DNA from: an uncultured Tateyamaria sp.
Lineage (GTDB): Bacteria > Pseudomonadota > Alphaproteobacteria > Rhodobacterales > Rhodobacteraceae
Reading direction: 5' to 3'
DNA: 64,000 nt
Assembly (NCBI GenBank): GCA_905480645.1
Contig: CAJQRC010000010.1
Location: 124,001 to 188,000, forward strand
This document shows, one piece after another, positions 56,043 to 64,000 of the stretch. Position 1 is the stretch's first letter, and every line of letters begins with the position of its first letter. Below the pieces are notes generated by a model. It made no database searches. It was not told where the DNA came from and worked only from the letters and a program-made list of their open reading frames with translations. The position numbers were made by a program, and so were the translations under genes.

Positions 56043-56810
56043 ATGGATATTTTTTTTGACCTTCTTTCTCCAAGTTTTTGGTTTGCAGCATTTATTATCG
56101 CTGCTGTAGGGGGTTTCGTCAAAGGAGTGGTTGGTTTCGCCATGCCTCTGGTTCTTATCTCTGGATTATCGTCATTTTTAGATCCAGAGCTTGCTTTGGC
56201 AGGCCTAATTCTCCCAACACTCGTCACTAATGTACCGCAAGCTCTCAGGCAAGGATTCTGCGCGGCTTGGATCTCAGCAAAGCGTTTTGGGGTCTATCTC
56301 ATTGTAGGATGTTTTGTATTAATCTTAAGCGCGCAGTTAGTACAATTGCTACCAATCAGTATTTTGCTTACCATTATTAGCGCAGTGGTAATTCTTTTTG
56401 TGTCTGTGCAATTAGCAGGATGGCGACTGACTTTGGTGTGCCAACGAGTGGATGTTGAAGTTGGCTTTGGAATCCTAGCTGGCTTTATGGGCGGAATAGC
56501 CGGTGTGTGGGGGCTGCCAACAGTGATTTATTTGACGGCTCTGGGTACTGAGAAAACAGAACATATGCGTATTCAGGGTGTAGTTTATGGCCTAGGTGCT
56601 GTTGCCCTTTTTTTTGCGCATATTGGCTCTGGAGTATTGCGTATTGAAACAGTACCGCTGAGCATAGCTTTAATTTTTCCTGCTCTGTTTGGGCAGTGGG
56701 TAGGAACCAAGGTACTTGACAGTATTGATCAAGCTACATTCAAACGAGTGACCTTACTCGTACTACTTGTAGCTGCCTTAAACTTACTCCGACGTGCTAT
56801 TTTCTTTTAA
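56043..56810 (+). CDS. TSUP/TauE/SafE family membrane transporter
   Basis: A 255-residue inner-membrane protein with about eight hydrophobic segments. The family motif GGFVKGVVGFAMPLVLISGLSSF lies in the first repeat, and GFMGGIAGVWGLPTVIYL is its counterpart in the second. TSUP proteins move sulfite, sulfonates or other small organic anions. It is divergent from mcd and convergent with pckA; no context identifies its substrate. Confidence 0.87.
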   Translation: MDIFFDLLSPSFWFAAFIIAAVGGFVKGVVGFAMPLVLISGLSSFLDPELALAGLILPTLVTNVPQALRQGFCAAWISAKRFGVYLIVGCFVLILSAQLVQLLPISILLTIISAVVILFVSVQLAGWRLTLVCQRVDVEVGFGILAGFMGGIAGVWGLPTVIYLTALGTEKTEHMRIQGVVYGLGAVALFFAHIGSGVLRIETVPLSIALIFPALFGQWVGTKVLDSIDQATFKRVTLLVLLVAALNLLRRAIFF

Positions 56811-56863
56811 ACGACTCAGTCTACTATAAGTAATAAAAATAGATGGAAAAGACTTGCACAAAG

Positions 56864-58462
56864 TTACCCTAGGACAGCGGCTTTGACGTCTTGGTCAATA
56901 AACGGCAGATATTTTTCAAAGTTTCTTGAAAACATTTCTAAAAGTTTTTTTGCCTGTTGATCATATGCATTTACGTCATTCCATGTACGACGTGGATCTA
57001 GGAGAATATCTGCTACGCCTGGAACTGAAACTGGCACATCAAAGCCAAAATTTGGATCTTTGCGGAATTTACTGGCTGCCAGAATACCGTTCATTGCAGC
57101 TGTAAGTAACGCGCGTGTTGCGCGGATTGGCATACGGCTGCCAATACCGTATGCGCCACCAGTCCAGCCTGTGTTAACTAACCAGCAGGAAGCACCATGG
57201 TTTGAAATTTTATCTTGTAACAATTTGCCATAGGTCTCCGGCCGGCGTGGCATAAACGGTGCTCCGAAACAGGTAGAGAAAGTCGGTTCAGGCTCAGTTA
57301 TACCGCGTTCTGTTCCTGCCACTTTTGATGTGAAACCAGATAAAAAATGATACATTGCTTGCGCTGGGGTCAGCCGCGCAATGGGGGGCAAAATGCCAAA
57401 TGCATCACACGTCAACATTATAATATTTTTGGGGTGGCCACCCAACGAAGTTTTACTCGCATTCGAGATATAGTGCAAAGGGTAAGCGCACCGCATATTT
57501 GCTGTTAAATAGTCATCTTGAAAGTCTAAAGTTTTAGAATCAGGATCAAAAATCATGTTTTCAATTATAGTCCCAAACTTTTCAGTTGTGGCGTAGATTT
57601 CTGGCTCAGCTTCGGGGCTAAGATTGATCGTTTTTGCGTAACAGCCTCCTTCAAAATTGAATGTTCCTCGGTCTGACCAACCATGTTCATCATCGCCGAT
57701 GAGAATTCGCTCTGGATCAGCAGAAAGTGTAGTTTTCCCTGTACCAGACAACCCAAAGAAAACAGCTGTATCAACTGGATTACCATGGGCATGGTTGGCA
57801 GAACAATGCATAGGCATGACGCCATGATCAGGTAAAAGATAATTTAACAAAGTGAAAACTGATTTTTTGTTTTCGCCGGCATATTCCGTGCCGCCTATTA
57901 AAATGAGCTTTTTCTGGAAGTTGATTGCGATGACTGTCTCTGAGCTACAATTGTGTTTATCAGGATGTGCTCGAAAAGTTGGACAATTGATAATCGTAAA
58001 GTCCGCTTTAAAGTCTACTAAATCTTCGGCATCTGGACGTCTTAATAAGTGCCGGATGAACAAGCCATGCCATGCTAACTCAGTAATCATGCGCAAGTTT
58101 ATCGAATAGCTCGGATCAGCTCCGGCTGTTAAGTCCTGTACAAAATAATCACGGCCTTTCATATGCTCAAGCATATCGGTGTACAGGGCTTCAAAACCTT
58201 CTGGTGACATGGCTTTATTATTTTCCCACCAGATAGTCTCTGAGACGTCGTCAGTTTTTACAACGTGTTTATCTTTAGGAGACCGCCCGGTAAATTTCCC
58301 TGTTGTTACCAAAAAAGCTCCGCCTTTACCAAGTTGCCCTTCCTTGCGCTCAAGTGCTTTTTCGATCAGCGTAGGCTCTATTAAATTATAATATATATTT
58401 CCAAGCCCTGTAATTCCCTGATCCTCGAGCCGAAACTGTTGGTTTACCCGTCCAAATGCCAT
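56864..58462 (-). CDS. pckA: Phosphoenolpyruvate carboxykinase (ATP)
   Basis: PckA converts oxaloacetate and ATP to PEP, the entry to gluconeogenesis. The 532 residues contain [15 protein letters not shown], the metal/PEP-binding NVFSG-equivalent segments, the P-loop [16 protein letters not shown] and [11 protein letters not shown] residues in [13 protein letters not shown] follow. In Rhodobacterales this gene sits divergent from chvI-chvG-hprK; here only hprK remains on the other side of a 507-base gap. Confidence 0.97.
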   Translation of the reverse strand: MAFGRVNQQFRLEDQGITGLGNIYYNLIEPTLIEKALERKEGQLGKGGAFLVTTGKFTGRSPKDKHVVKTDDVSETIWWENNKAMSPEGFEALYTDMLEHMKGRDYFVQDLTAGADPSYSINLRMITELAWHGLFIRHLLRRPDAEDLVDFKADFTIINCPTFRAHPDKHNCSSETVIAINFQKKLILIGGTEYAGENKKSVFTLLNYLLPDHGVMPMHCSANHAHGNPVDTAVFFGLSGTGKTTLSADPERILIGDDEHGWSDRGTFNFEGGCYAKTINLSPEAEPEIYATTEKFGTIIENMIFDPDSKTLDFQDDYLTANMRCAYPLHYISNASKTSLGGHPKNIIMLTCDAFGILPPIARLTPAQAMYHFLSGFTSKVAGTERGITEPEPTFSTCFGAPFMPRRPETYGKLLQDKISNHGASCWLVNTGWTGGAYGIGSRMPIRATRALLTAAMNGILAASKFRKDPNFGFDVPVSVPGVADILLDPRRTWNDVNAYDQQAKKLLEMFSRNFEKYLPFIDQDVKAAVLG

Positions 58463-58969
58463 GAGTGTCTCCTGATGCCGTCATGCGGCTTTTATATCAA
58501 ATTGCGCATTAAGGCCGGTCGTGGATAATAAAAAGGCCAAGAATTAGATGGCTCATAGCATGCGAATTCCCAATGTGAATAGGTTCCTTCCGTCAAGTTA
58601 GCGCTCTCATAACTACCGATTGCGCAAACAGTTCGATTTAGGACCAAACTTTAGCAGCGGGTTTGAAGTAGATTGGGTTTTTCAAAGTATTTCAAATTTA
58701 ATTTCAATAAGATTAATTAGCTGATTCGCAGTTTTTTTCCTTTGATTTAATTTTATAAACCCGAAACAACACCGTTGACCAAAAAATGAGACAAGTGCCA
58801 TAGATATTAAAGCAGTGCGAAAGTTGGAAATATTTTAGGTCCAGATTAAGTGGCGCAAAAACAGATATAGTTGTTATCCAGATGTAAAATTTTTTATAAC
58901 AAGCTAACATCAAATTTGATCCATTGGAGGTTGGTCCTTGTGTGAAACTGTTTGTAAAAAAGGTTTGGC
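58463..58969. other. Intergenic region where chvI/chvG would be expected
   Basis: No reading frame longer than a few dozen codons looks real. In many alphaproteobacteria a two-component system, chvI-chvG, lies between pckA and hprK, needing over 2 kb; only 507 AT-rich bases are left here. I saw no recognisable response-regulator or kinase motif in it. Confidence 0.5.
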
Positions 58970-59392
58970 ATGACGGAGTCGACGCATCACGCTAGTGCAG
59001 TGTCGGTAGGGGAAAGTGGTGTGTTAGTATTGGGCGCTTCAGGTAGCGGTAAGTCAACTTTGTGTCTGCAATTAATGAGTTTAGGGGCGCATTTAATTGC
59101 AGATGACAAAACTGTATTGACTGTTTTTGGCGACGAAATCTGGGCTAAGCCACCAGAAAAAATTGCAGGCCTTATCGAGTTTCGCGGTGTTGGGGTTCTT
59201 ACTGCTGCGTATACTGGCGCAGTTATAAAATTAGTTATCGATTTAGATCAGTGTGAAGCAAAACGTCTTCCAGAACTGCACAATACAGTGATTTTAGGCC
59301 AGACGCTTCCATGTCTGTATCGAGTTGAAAATCCAGCGTGGCCTGCTGCTATCATGCAAATTTTAAAGCATTCTCGAAAAAATCCAACGTAG
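58970..59392 (+). CDS. hprK: HPr kinase/phosphorylase, short alphaproteobacterial form
   Basis: HprK phosphorylates HPr on a serine and so signals carbon or nitrogen status. The 140-residue form has only the C-terminal kinase domain. Walker A is GASGSGKST at 22-30, the catalytic region GAHLIADDKTVL has the Asp pair, and the family signature LIEFRGVGVLT lies at about 69-79. An in-frame position matching the HPr of this cluster makes it the likely partner. rapZ, often between hprK and EIIA, is absent; a 295-base gap follows. Confidence 0.9.
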   Translation: MTESTHHASAVSVGESGVLVLGASGSGKSTLCLQLMSLGAHLIADDKTVLTVFGDEIWAKPPEKIAGLIEFRGVGVLTAAYTGAVIKLVIDLDQCEAKRLPELHNTVILGQTLPCLYRVENPAWPAAIMQILKHSRKNPT

Positions 59393-59687
59393 TATATATG
59401 GATGACCCATTGGTGTAAGACTTTGGTAATTTATGCAGCTAATTTTGCTGATATTTAAATAGGCACAGTCTTTAATTAATCCTAAATGTCCATAAAAATC
59501 GCGATTTTGATAGTTTTTGAAATTGAAGGTAAAAGAATTTGTAATACTCTCTCTTTTTTAGATAGCTAATAAGCCAAAAAATCATTAGCCATACTAAGAT
59601 ACTTAGGATCCACCCTTGCACACATGGGCCAGTAAGTGTCTATTTGACAGGGTTTTTAACCTGTTGTAGGCGCGAAGAGGCATCAGT
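59393..59687. other. Intergenic region between hprK and EIIA, no gene seen
   Basis: This 295-base spacer has no plausible reading frame. In relatives rapZ (an RNase adaptor-like ATPase) sits here; nothing of it can be recognised. A promoter for the EIIA-HPr pair would have to be within it, but I cannot point to one. Confidence 0.45.
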
Positions 59688-60080
59688 TTGATCGGGATTG
59701 TTATTGTGGCCCATGGAGGCCTTGCATGTGAGTACCTTAAAGCCATGGAACATGTCGTTGGTTTGCAACAACGGGTGCGTGCAATTTCAATTGAAATAAA
59801 TCATAATCGAGCTGAGAAAGAGGTGGAAATTTGTCGTGCGGCTGATGACGTTGATACTGGCGGTGGGGTTGTTTTAGTAACTGATCTTTTTGGCGGTTCT
59901 CCATTCAATCTTAGTTTAAAGGCGTGCCAACCACGAAATCGTCGCATTTTGTATGGTGCAAATTTGCCAATGTTAATCAAACTTGCAAAGAGCCGAGACG
60001 CAAATATAGTCGATGCAGTTCGTGTTGCGCTTGATGCCGGAAAAAAATATATCGACAGCCAAAACATAAGTGTAGATTGA
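59688..60080 (+). CDS. PTS EIIA component, mannose/fructose family
   Basis: This cytoplasmic PTS protein receives phosphate from HPr on His9 (IVIVAHGGLA). The 130 residues match EIIA-Man: DTGGGVVLVTDLFGGSPFNL and the C-terminal NIVDAVRVALDAGKKYI. The start is TTG 59688. There is no EIIB or EIIC, so it is a regulatory, not a transport, PTS. Its stop overlaps the TTG of HPr by four bases. Confidence 0.92.
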   Translation: MIGIVIVAHGGLACEYLKAMEHVVGLQQRVRAISIEINHNRAEKEVEICRAADDVDTGGGVVLVTDLFGGSPFNLSLKACQPRNRRILYGANLPMLIKLAKSRDANIVDAVRVALDAGKKYIDSQNISVD

Positions 60081-60358
60081 CCCTGAAATTGCCACAATTC
60101 TCTATAAAAATTAAAAATATTAAAGGTCTGCATGCAAGAGCGTCTGCTAAATTGGTAGAAGTAGTCGAGTCTCACAACGCAAACGCTACAATTAGTAAAG
60201 ACTCAATGTCTGCATCAGGTGACAGCATTATGGGTCTTTTAATGTTGGCAGCGCCTTTTGGAAGTTTTATTGAAGTTGAGACATCTGGCCCGGATGCCGA
60301 CGTACTCGCTGAAGCTTTGAGAGCGCTGGTTACTGAAAAGTTTGGGGAAGAAGCCTGA
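60077..60358 (+). CDS. ptsH: Phosphocarrier protein HPr
   Basis: HPr carries phosphate from enzyme I to EIIA. The 93 residues have the active His19 in NIKGLHARASAK and the regulatory Ser50 in SGDSIMGLLML, with the normal 31-residue spacing. Ser50 is the target of the nearby HprK. It begins at TTG 60077 (overlap with EIIA). Both phosphorylation sites are intact, so both control inputs appear functional. Enzyme I is not in the window. Confidence 0.95.
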   Translation: MTLKLPQFSIKIKNIKGLHARASAKLVEVVESHNANATISKDSMSASGDSIMGLLMLAAPFGSFIEVETSGPDADVLAEALRALVTEKFGEEA

Positions 60359-60399
60359 TCTAGATGGCTTATTTTTCTTTGTGAAAAGGTTCGAATCCT

Positions 60400-61278
60400 T
60401 TGGTGGATAGTTTAGAAAATAATGAAACAATAGCTAAATATGAAGTAGCTAGTTTTGCAAAATATGATAGACGTAGCCTGTCTTATGCATCTACATTTGG
60501 AGATCCTTGGAAGGCTACATTCATCCGTATTATGGAAGCTTTTACGGGTAAATTGACAATTTTGCGTCTCATTAGGAAATTCGAAAATCAAAACCCGCCT
60601 AAAGGGCAGGCATTTTGGCGAGCATGTTTGGATGTGATGGGTATCCAACTAACAACACCACAATCACAGCTCGATCGGATCCCAAAGACAGGACCTCTCA
60701 TTATTGTAGCAAACCATCCACATGGAATGGTGGATGGGATGATTTTTGCTGATTTGATTGGCCGCGTGCGACCAGATTATCGAATTCTGACACGATCGTT
60801 ATTAACTGCTATTGATGAAGTGGCTGGTAGTTACATGATTCCGGTACCATTTCCCCACGAAAAAGACGCGCAACGTAAAGGTGTTGAGATGCGTTCCAAG
60901 GCTATGTCGTACTTGAAGGCGGGCGGAGTAGTTGCTTTGTTTCCTTCTGGCGTCGTTGCTACATCCAGTACGTGGTGGGGCGAGGCTATCGAGGGAGACT
61001 GGAATGTTTTTACTGCGCAGTTAATACGCCGTTCTGGCGCTATGGTGCTGCCAATGAAGTTTCCCGGTCAGAATAGTCGGGCTTATCAGATAGCAAACAA
61101 ACTCTCTCCCATGTTACGTCAGGGACTTTTGTTACATGAAATTGTTCATTCATTGAACAAGCCACAGGGACCAATCGTAGGCCATATTTTAGACCATAAT
61201 TTTGTAGATAGATTTGGAGATGACCCGCGTGGTTTTATGGAATGGTTAAGGACACACACACTTCAATTAACAGATTAA
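60400..61278 (+). CDS. PlsC-like lysophospholipid acyltransferase
   Basis: This 292-residue enzyme has the acyltransferase box NHPHGMVDG (His-X4-Asp type) with the LFPSGVVATS second motif, where the usual Glu is replaced in position by Ser-Gly. It also has the PMKFPGQNSRAYQIA region. No clear long membrane segment is visible, so it may be peripheral. The start is TTG 60400, or GTG 60403 one codon on. Family members make phosphatidic acid, ornithine lipids or haemolysin-like products; the exact substrate is unknown. It follows HPr by 41 bases. Confidence 0.82.
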   Translation: MVDSLENNETIAKYEVASFAKYDRRSLSYASTFGDPWKATFIRIMEAFTGKLTILRLIRKFENQNPPKGQAFWRACLDVMGIQLTTPQSQLDRIPKTGPLIIVANHPHGMVDGMIFADLIGRVRPDYRILTRSLLTAIDEVAGSYMIPVPFPHEKDAQRKGVEMRSKAMSYLKAGGVVALFPSGVVATSSTWWGEAIEGDWNVFTAQLIRRSGAMVLPMKFPGQNSRAYQIANKLSPMLRQGLLLHEIVHSLNKPQGPIVGHILDHNFVDRFGDDPRGFMEWLRTHTLQLTD

Positions 61279-61333
61279 GCCAATCTATTTTAAAATTACT
61301 GCGCTTTTTTCGATTTATATGACGATTAGAGTT

Positions 61334-62209
61334 TCATCTTGTTGGTATTGGGTGGTCTCCGCGATAATCATAAAACCCCCGTTCTGTTTTGCGGCCAAGC
61401 CAGCCGGCTTCAACATACTTTGTAAGCAGGGGGCATGGTCTATATTTTGTATCTGCTAATCCGTCATGGAGAACATTCATAATTGCAAGGCATGTATCCA
61501 ATCCGATGAAGTCAGCTAATTCTAAAGGGCCCATTGGATGGTTTGCACCTAATTTAAGAGATGAATCAATCGACTGCACTGAACCCACTCCCTCATACAG
61601 TGTATAAACTGCCTCATTGATCATTGGCATAAGAATTCGATTTACAATAAAGGCAGGAAAATCTTCGGCGCTTGCAGCCGTTTTACCCAGACGATCTACA
61701 ACGGATTTGCACGAATCATAAGTCTCGACATCTGTGGCGATACCGCGGATTAGTTCAACTAGCTTCATTACAGGCACTGGGTTCATAAAGTGAAAACCCA
61801 TAAATTTATTTGGGCGGTCTGTACGGCTTGCCAACCGCGTGATTGATATTGACGACGTGTTTGAGGTCAAAATCGTGTGTGGTTGTAAATACGGTAAGAG
61901 ATCTTCAAATATTGCCTGCTTGATGGTCTCTCGTTCGGTTGCTGCTTCAATTATAAGATCTGTTTGTCCTAAGTCGGCGAGGGTCTGCGTGGTTGAGATG
62001 CGTTTTATTGCAAGAAATTTGGCTTTTGCACTGATCTTATCGCGATCTATTTGACGTTCTAAATTTTGGTCAATTTTAGAAATTGCGGACTGCAATGCTT
62101 GATCTGATGTATCCGTCAACAATACATTATAACCGGCAGCAGCCATAACTTGCGTAATGCCTGCACCCATCTGCCCCGCGCCCACGATTCCAACAGTTCT
62201 GATCTCCAT
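61334..62209 (-). CDS. hbd: 3-hydroxybutyryl-CoA dehydrogenase
   Basis: This enzyme interconverts acetoacetyl-CoA and 3-hydroxybutyryl-CoA with NAD(P). The 291 residues start VGIVGAGQMGAGITQVMAAAG, the dinucleotide site. The catalytic segment is FMGFHFMNPVPVMKLVELI with the His and the NPVP motif. The C-terminal domain has NHPMGPLELADFIGLDTCL. It fits either polyhydroxybutyrate metabolism or the acyl-CoA route with mcd. etfAB lie upstream on the same strand, across a 573-base gap that looks empty. Confidence 0.93.
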   Translation of the reverse strand: MEIRTVGIVGAGQMGAGITQVMAAAGYNVLLTDTSDQALQSAISKIDQNLERQIDRDKISAKAKFLAIKRISTTQTLADLGQTDLIIEAATERETIKQAIFEDLLPYLQPHTILTSNTSSISITRLASRTDRPNKFMGFHFMNPVPVMKLVELIRGIATDVETYDSCKSVVDRLGKTAASAEDFPAFIVNRILMPMINEAVYTLYEGVGSVQSIDSSLKLGANHPMGPLELADFIGLDTCLAIMNVLHDGLADTKYRPCPLLTKYVEAGWLGRKTERGFYDYRGDHPIPTR

Positions 62210-62782
62210 GGTAATCCCCTTTCACGCCTATGCATCATATGAGTAGCACAGGTAGAGGAGCAAGGTCACAAACCATGGAAACTATAATTAATATCTGGGA
62301 AAAATACCTGTGTTGGCGTAGTTAAGTAGACCAAAGTAGGGAAGAGGTAGAAATCAAATATATTGAAACGCTACTACCTAAAAACAATAAGTTTTTTCAG
62401 ACGGATGGGTGATAGGCATTGATATTGTAATGGTGCGTTTAAGTTAGCTCTTCCGCCACCATCACATAAAATTAGGTTTGTGACCACTTTTTTAATTTTC
62501 ATGAATACAGTATTTTAAATTTAGATAGTGTTAATTTTGGTACCACTTTAGTGTCAAAAATTTGCTTTTGATATCCAGAATTTATACAGCTTAAAACGCG
62601 AATTTAACTGTCTAAGGCTCACAGGACGCGCTCTCTATTTTTATTTATAAAAGAAAACCTATCATTCTAAAATACTACTATTGTAAACGAGTTATGTTGT
62701 AACGACAGCGCCATTATAACTAATTTAAAAGCAATCAAAACTTGCCAATTATATCAGTAAGATTTTCTTTTTCTATAAGGCC
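62210..62782. other. AT-rich gap between etfA and hbd
   Basis: No coding frame stands out in these 573 bases. In many relatives etfA and hbd are closer together. A promoter for hbd probably lies here; I cannot identify it. Confidence 0.5.
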
Positions 62783-63709
62783 TCAAAGCTTTGATACCAA
62801 TTCTGGTACCGCTTCAAAAAGGTCAGCCACTAGACCATAGTCCGCAACTTGAAAAATTGGCGCCTCTTCGTCTTTATTGATTGCAACAATAATTTTAGAA
62901 TCTTTCATTCCTGCTAAATGTTGGATTGCTCCAGAAATCCCAATGGCGACATAAAGGTCAGGTGCAACCACTTTCCCGGTTTGACCTACTTGCCAATCGT
63001 TAGGTGCATAACCAGAGTCAACTGCCGCGCGAGATGCACCGACGGCAGCACCGAGTTTGTCTGCCAGCGTTTCAATCAGAGTGAAGTCTTCTTCAGAACC
63101 AACGCCGCGGCCCCCGGATACAACCACCCCTGCAGATGTTAGTTCAGGTCGATCATTGGCTGCTACTTTATCTTCGACCCAAGAAGACAATCTTGGGTCT
63201 GCAACAGCAGCAATTTTTTCAACCTCGGCTGCTTCGCCCGTACCAGCTGCGGCGAAAGTTGAAGTGCGGATTGTTATAATCTTCTTATCATCGTCTGACT
63301 TAACGGTTTGGATTGCATTACCAGCATATATTGGACGCTCAAAGGTATTACTATCAATTACTGCTGTTGCTTCAGAAATGATCATTGAGTCAAGCATTGC
63401 CGCAACGCGAGGCATTATATTTTTTGCGTCTGCCGTGGCAGGTGCAACTATATGTTCATATCCTCCAGCCAAAGAAACTATAAGGTCGGCCACCGGCTCG
63501 GCCATTCTTTTACCATAAATTACGTCCTCGGCGCATAGCACTCTGGACACGCCATTTATTGTTGCAGCTTGTGCTGCTGCAGCGGCACAGTTGGTTCCGG
63601 TCGCAAGAACTGTTATTTCACCTAAATTCATAGATGCGGATACAGCTTTCGCTGTGGAATCTATTGCCAGTTCGCCGTCATTTATTTCTGCTAAAAGAAT
63701 AACCGCCAT
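62783..63709 (-). CDS. etfA: Electron transfer flavoprotein, alpha subunit
   Basis: ETF takes electrons from acyl-CoA dehydrogenases (such as the probable Mcd here) and passes them to ETF:ubiquinone oxidoreductase. The 308 residues end with the FAD-binding region: [49 protein letters not shown] and [16 protein letters not shown]. Its ATG overlaps the etfB stop by one base (TAATG). Confidence 0.96.
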   Translation of the reverse strand: MAVILLAEINDGELAIDSTAKAVSASMNLGEITVLATGTNCAAAAAQAATINGVSRVLCAEDVIYGKRMAEPVADLIVSLAGGYEHIVAPATADAKNIMPRVAAMLDSMIISEATAVIDSNTFERPIYAGNAIQTVKSDDDKKIITIRTSTFAAAGTGEAAEVEKIAAVADPRLSSWVEDKVAANDRPELTSAGVVVSGGRGVGSEEDFTLIETLADKLGAAVGASRAAVDSGYAPNDWQVGQTGKVVAPDLYVAIGISGAIQHLAGMKDSKIIVAINKDEEAPIFQVADYGLVADLFEAVPELVSKL

Positions 63710-64000
63710 TATACTGCCCCCGCTTCTTTGAGTTTTTCTAACAGTTCGTCGATAGAACTCACTTTTACCCCTGCTGCACGCGCTTCTGGTTCTATTGTTT
63801 TTAAAATTTCTAGCCGCGGTGTTGCGTTCACGCCATAATCACTAGCAGTTTTCTCATCTAAAGGTTTACGCTTGGCCTTCATAATGTTTGGCAATGATGC
63901 GTAGCGTGGCTCGTTCAGTCTAAGGTCTACGGTAATAACTGTTGGCATATTGACCTCAATAGTTTGTAAACCGCCGTCAACTTCTCGAGTTACCTTGGCT
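63709..64000 (-). CDS. etfB: Electron transfer flavoprotein, beta subunit, C-terminal part (partial)
   Basis: The reading frame is open to the right edge. The visible part includes [19 protein letters not shown], the beta-subunit region that covers the AMP-binding loop, and the [19 protein letters not shown] signature (the recognition loop for dehydrogenases, including the ETF trimethyllysine region). It ends EKLKEAGAV. Co-transcribed with etfA, with stop and start overlapping. Confidence 0.95.
   Translation of the reverse strand, partial: AKVTREVDGGLQTIEVNMPTVITVDLRLNEPRYASLPNIMKAKRKPLDEKTASDYGVNATPRLEILKTIEPEARAAGVKVSSIDELLEKLKEAGAV

Noticed and set aside
1-64000. CRISPR arrays, insertion sequences, prophage or defence genes
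   Set aside because: No regularly spaced repeats, transposases, recombinases, restriction or toxin-antitoxin genes were recognised anywhere in the window.

Overview
The window is ordinary chromosomal DNA from an alphaproteobacterium, most likely a low-GC marine member of the Rhodobacterales. The evidence is gene content and order: MipZ, alpha-type HPr kinase/EIIA/HPr, split ATP synthase b/b' subunits, the run NYN-folK-rpoZ-relA/spoT-DUF2062-pdxJ-lepB-rnc-era-DUF1491-recO, and the run ffh-chorismate mutase-rpsP-rimM-trmD-rplS-rpmE. Coding DNA is moderately AT-rich and the gaps are strongly AT-rich. No phage, insertion sequence, CRISPR array or defence locus is visible.

Layout. 1-8.5 kb: the tail of a YejF-like ABC ATPase, a D-Ala-D-Ala carboxypeptidase, a HAD hydrolase, clpS-rsmC-SDR, three haem genes (hemF, hemC, hemE) and a CAU tRNA. 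9-15.4 kb: a TRAP transporter (P, Q, M), an orphan Tat-exported peptide-type binding protein, and mipZ. 15.5-18 kb: edd-eda (Entner-Doudoroff). 18.2-24 kb (minus): the SRP/ribosome-maturation block from ffh to rpmE. It contains two genes of 45 codons, one overlapping the start of rimM and one just upstream of rplS. 24-27 kb: a gene-poor stretch with a probable LysR remnant, an EamA permease and an ArsR regulator. 27-30 kb: the Fo operon atpI-B-E-F'-F and a FadR-like regulator. 31-37 kb: smc, a lytic transglycosylase and cobD. 37.7-45 kb: a PatB-type lyase, def, fmt, rnhA, a methyltransferase, DUF3429, ispH, a NYN nuclease and folK. 45-53 kb: the rpoZ-to-recO block. 53.5-64 kb: a LysE exporter, a probable methylsuccinyl-CoA dehydrogenase, TSUP, pckA, hprK-EIIA-HPr, an acyltransferase, 3-hydroxyacyl-CoA dehydrogenase and etfBA.

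How the genes work together. Much of the window is housekeeping: translation, co-translational targeting, tetrapyrroles, ATP synthesis, chromosome segregation and stringent response. Central carbon genes (edd/eda, pckA, mcd, hbd, etfAB) suggest sugar use through the Entner-Doudoroff route and C2/C4 assimilation through acyl-CoA chemistry, with nitrogen- or carbon-linked HPr signalling next to pckA.

I found no wholly new system. The best leads are the two short ORFs embedded in the ribosomal block (one with an RBS-masking hairpin and a stop-codon hairpin before rplS), a compact GC-rich hairpin in the ffh leader, an SDR lacking its catalytic lysine, apparent loss of chvI/chvG/rapZ and acpS from loci where relatives keep them, and several structured intergenic palindromes.
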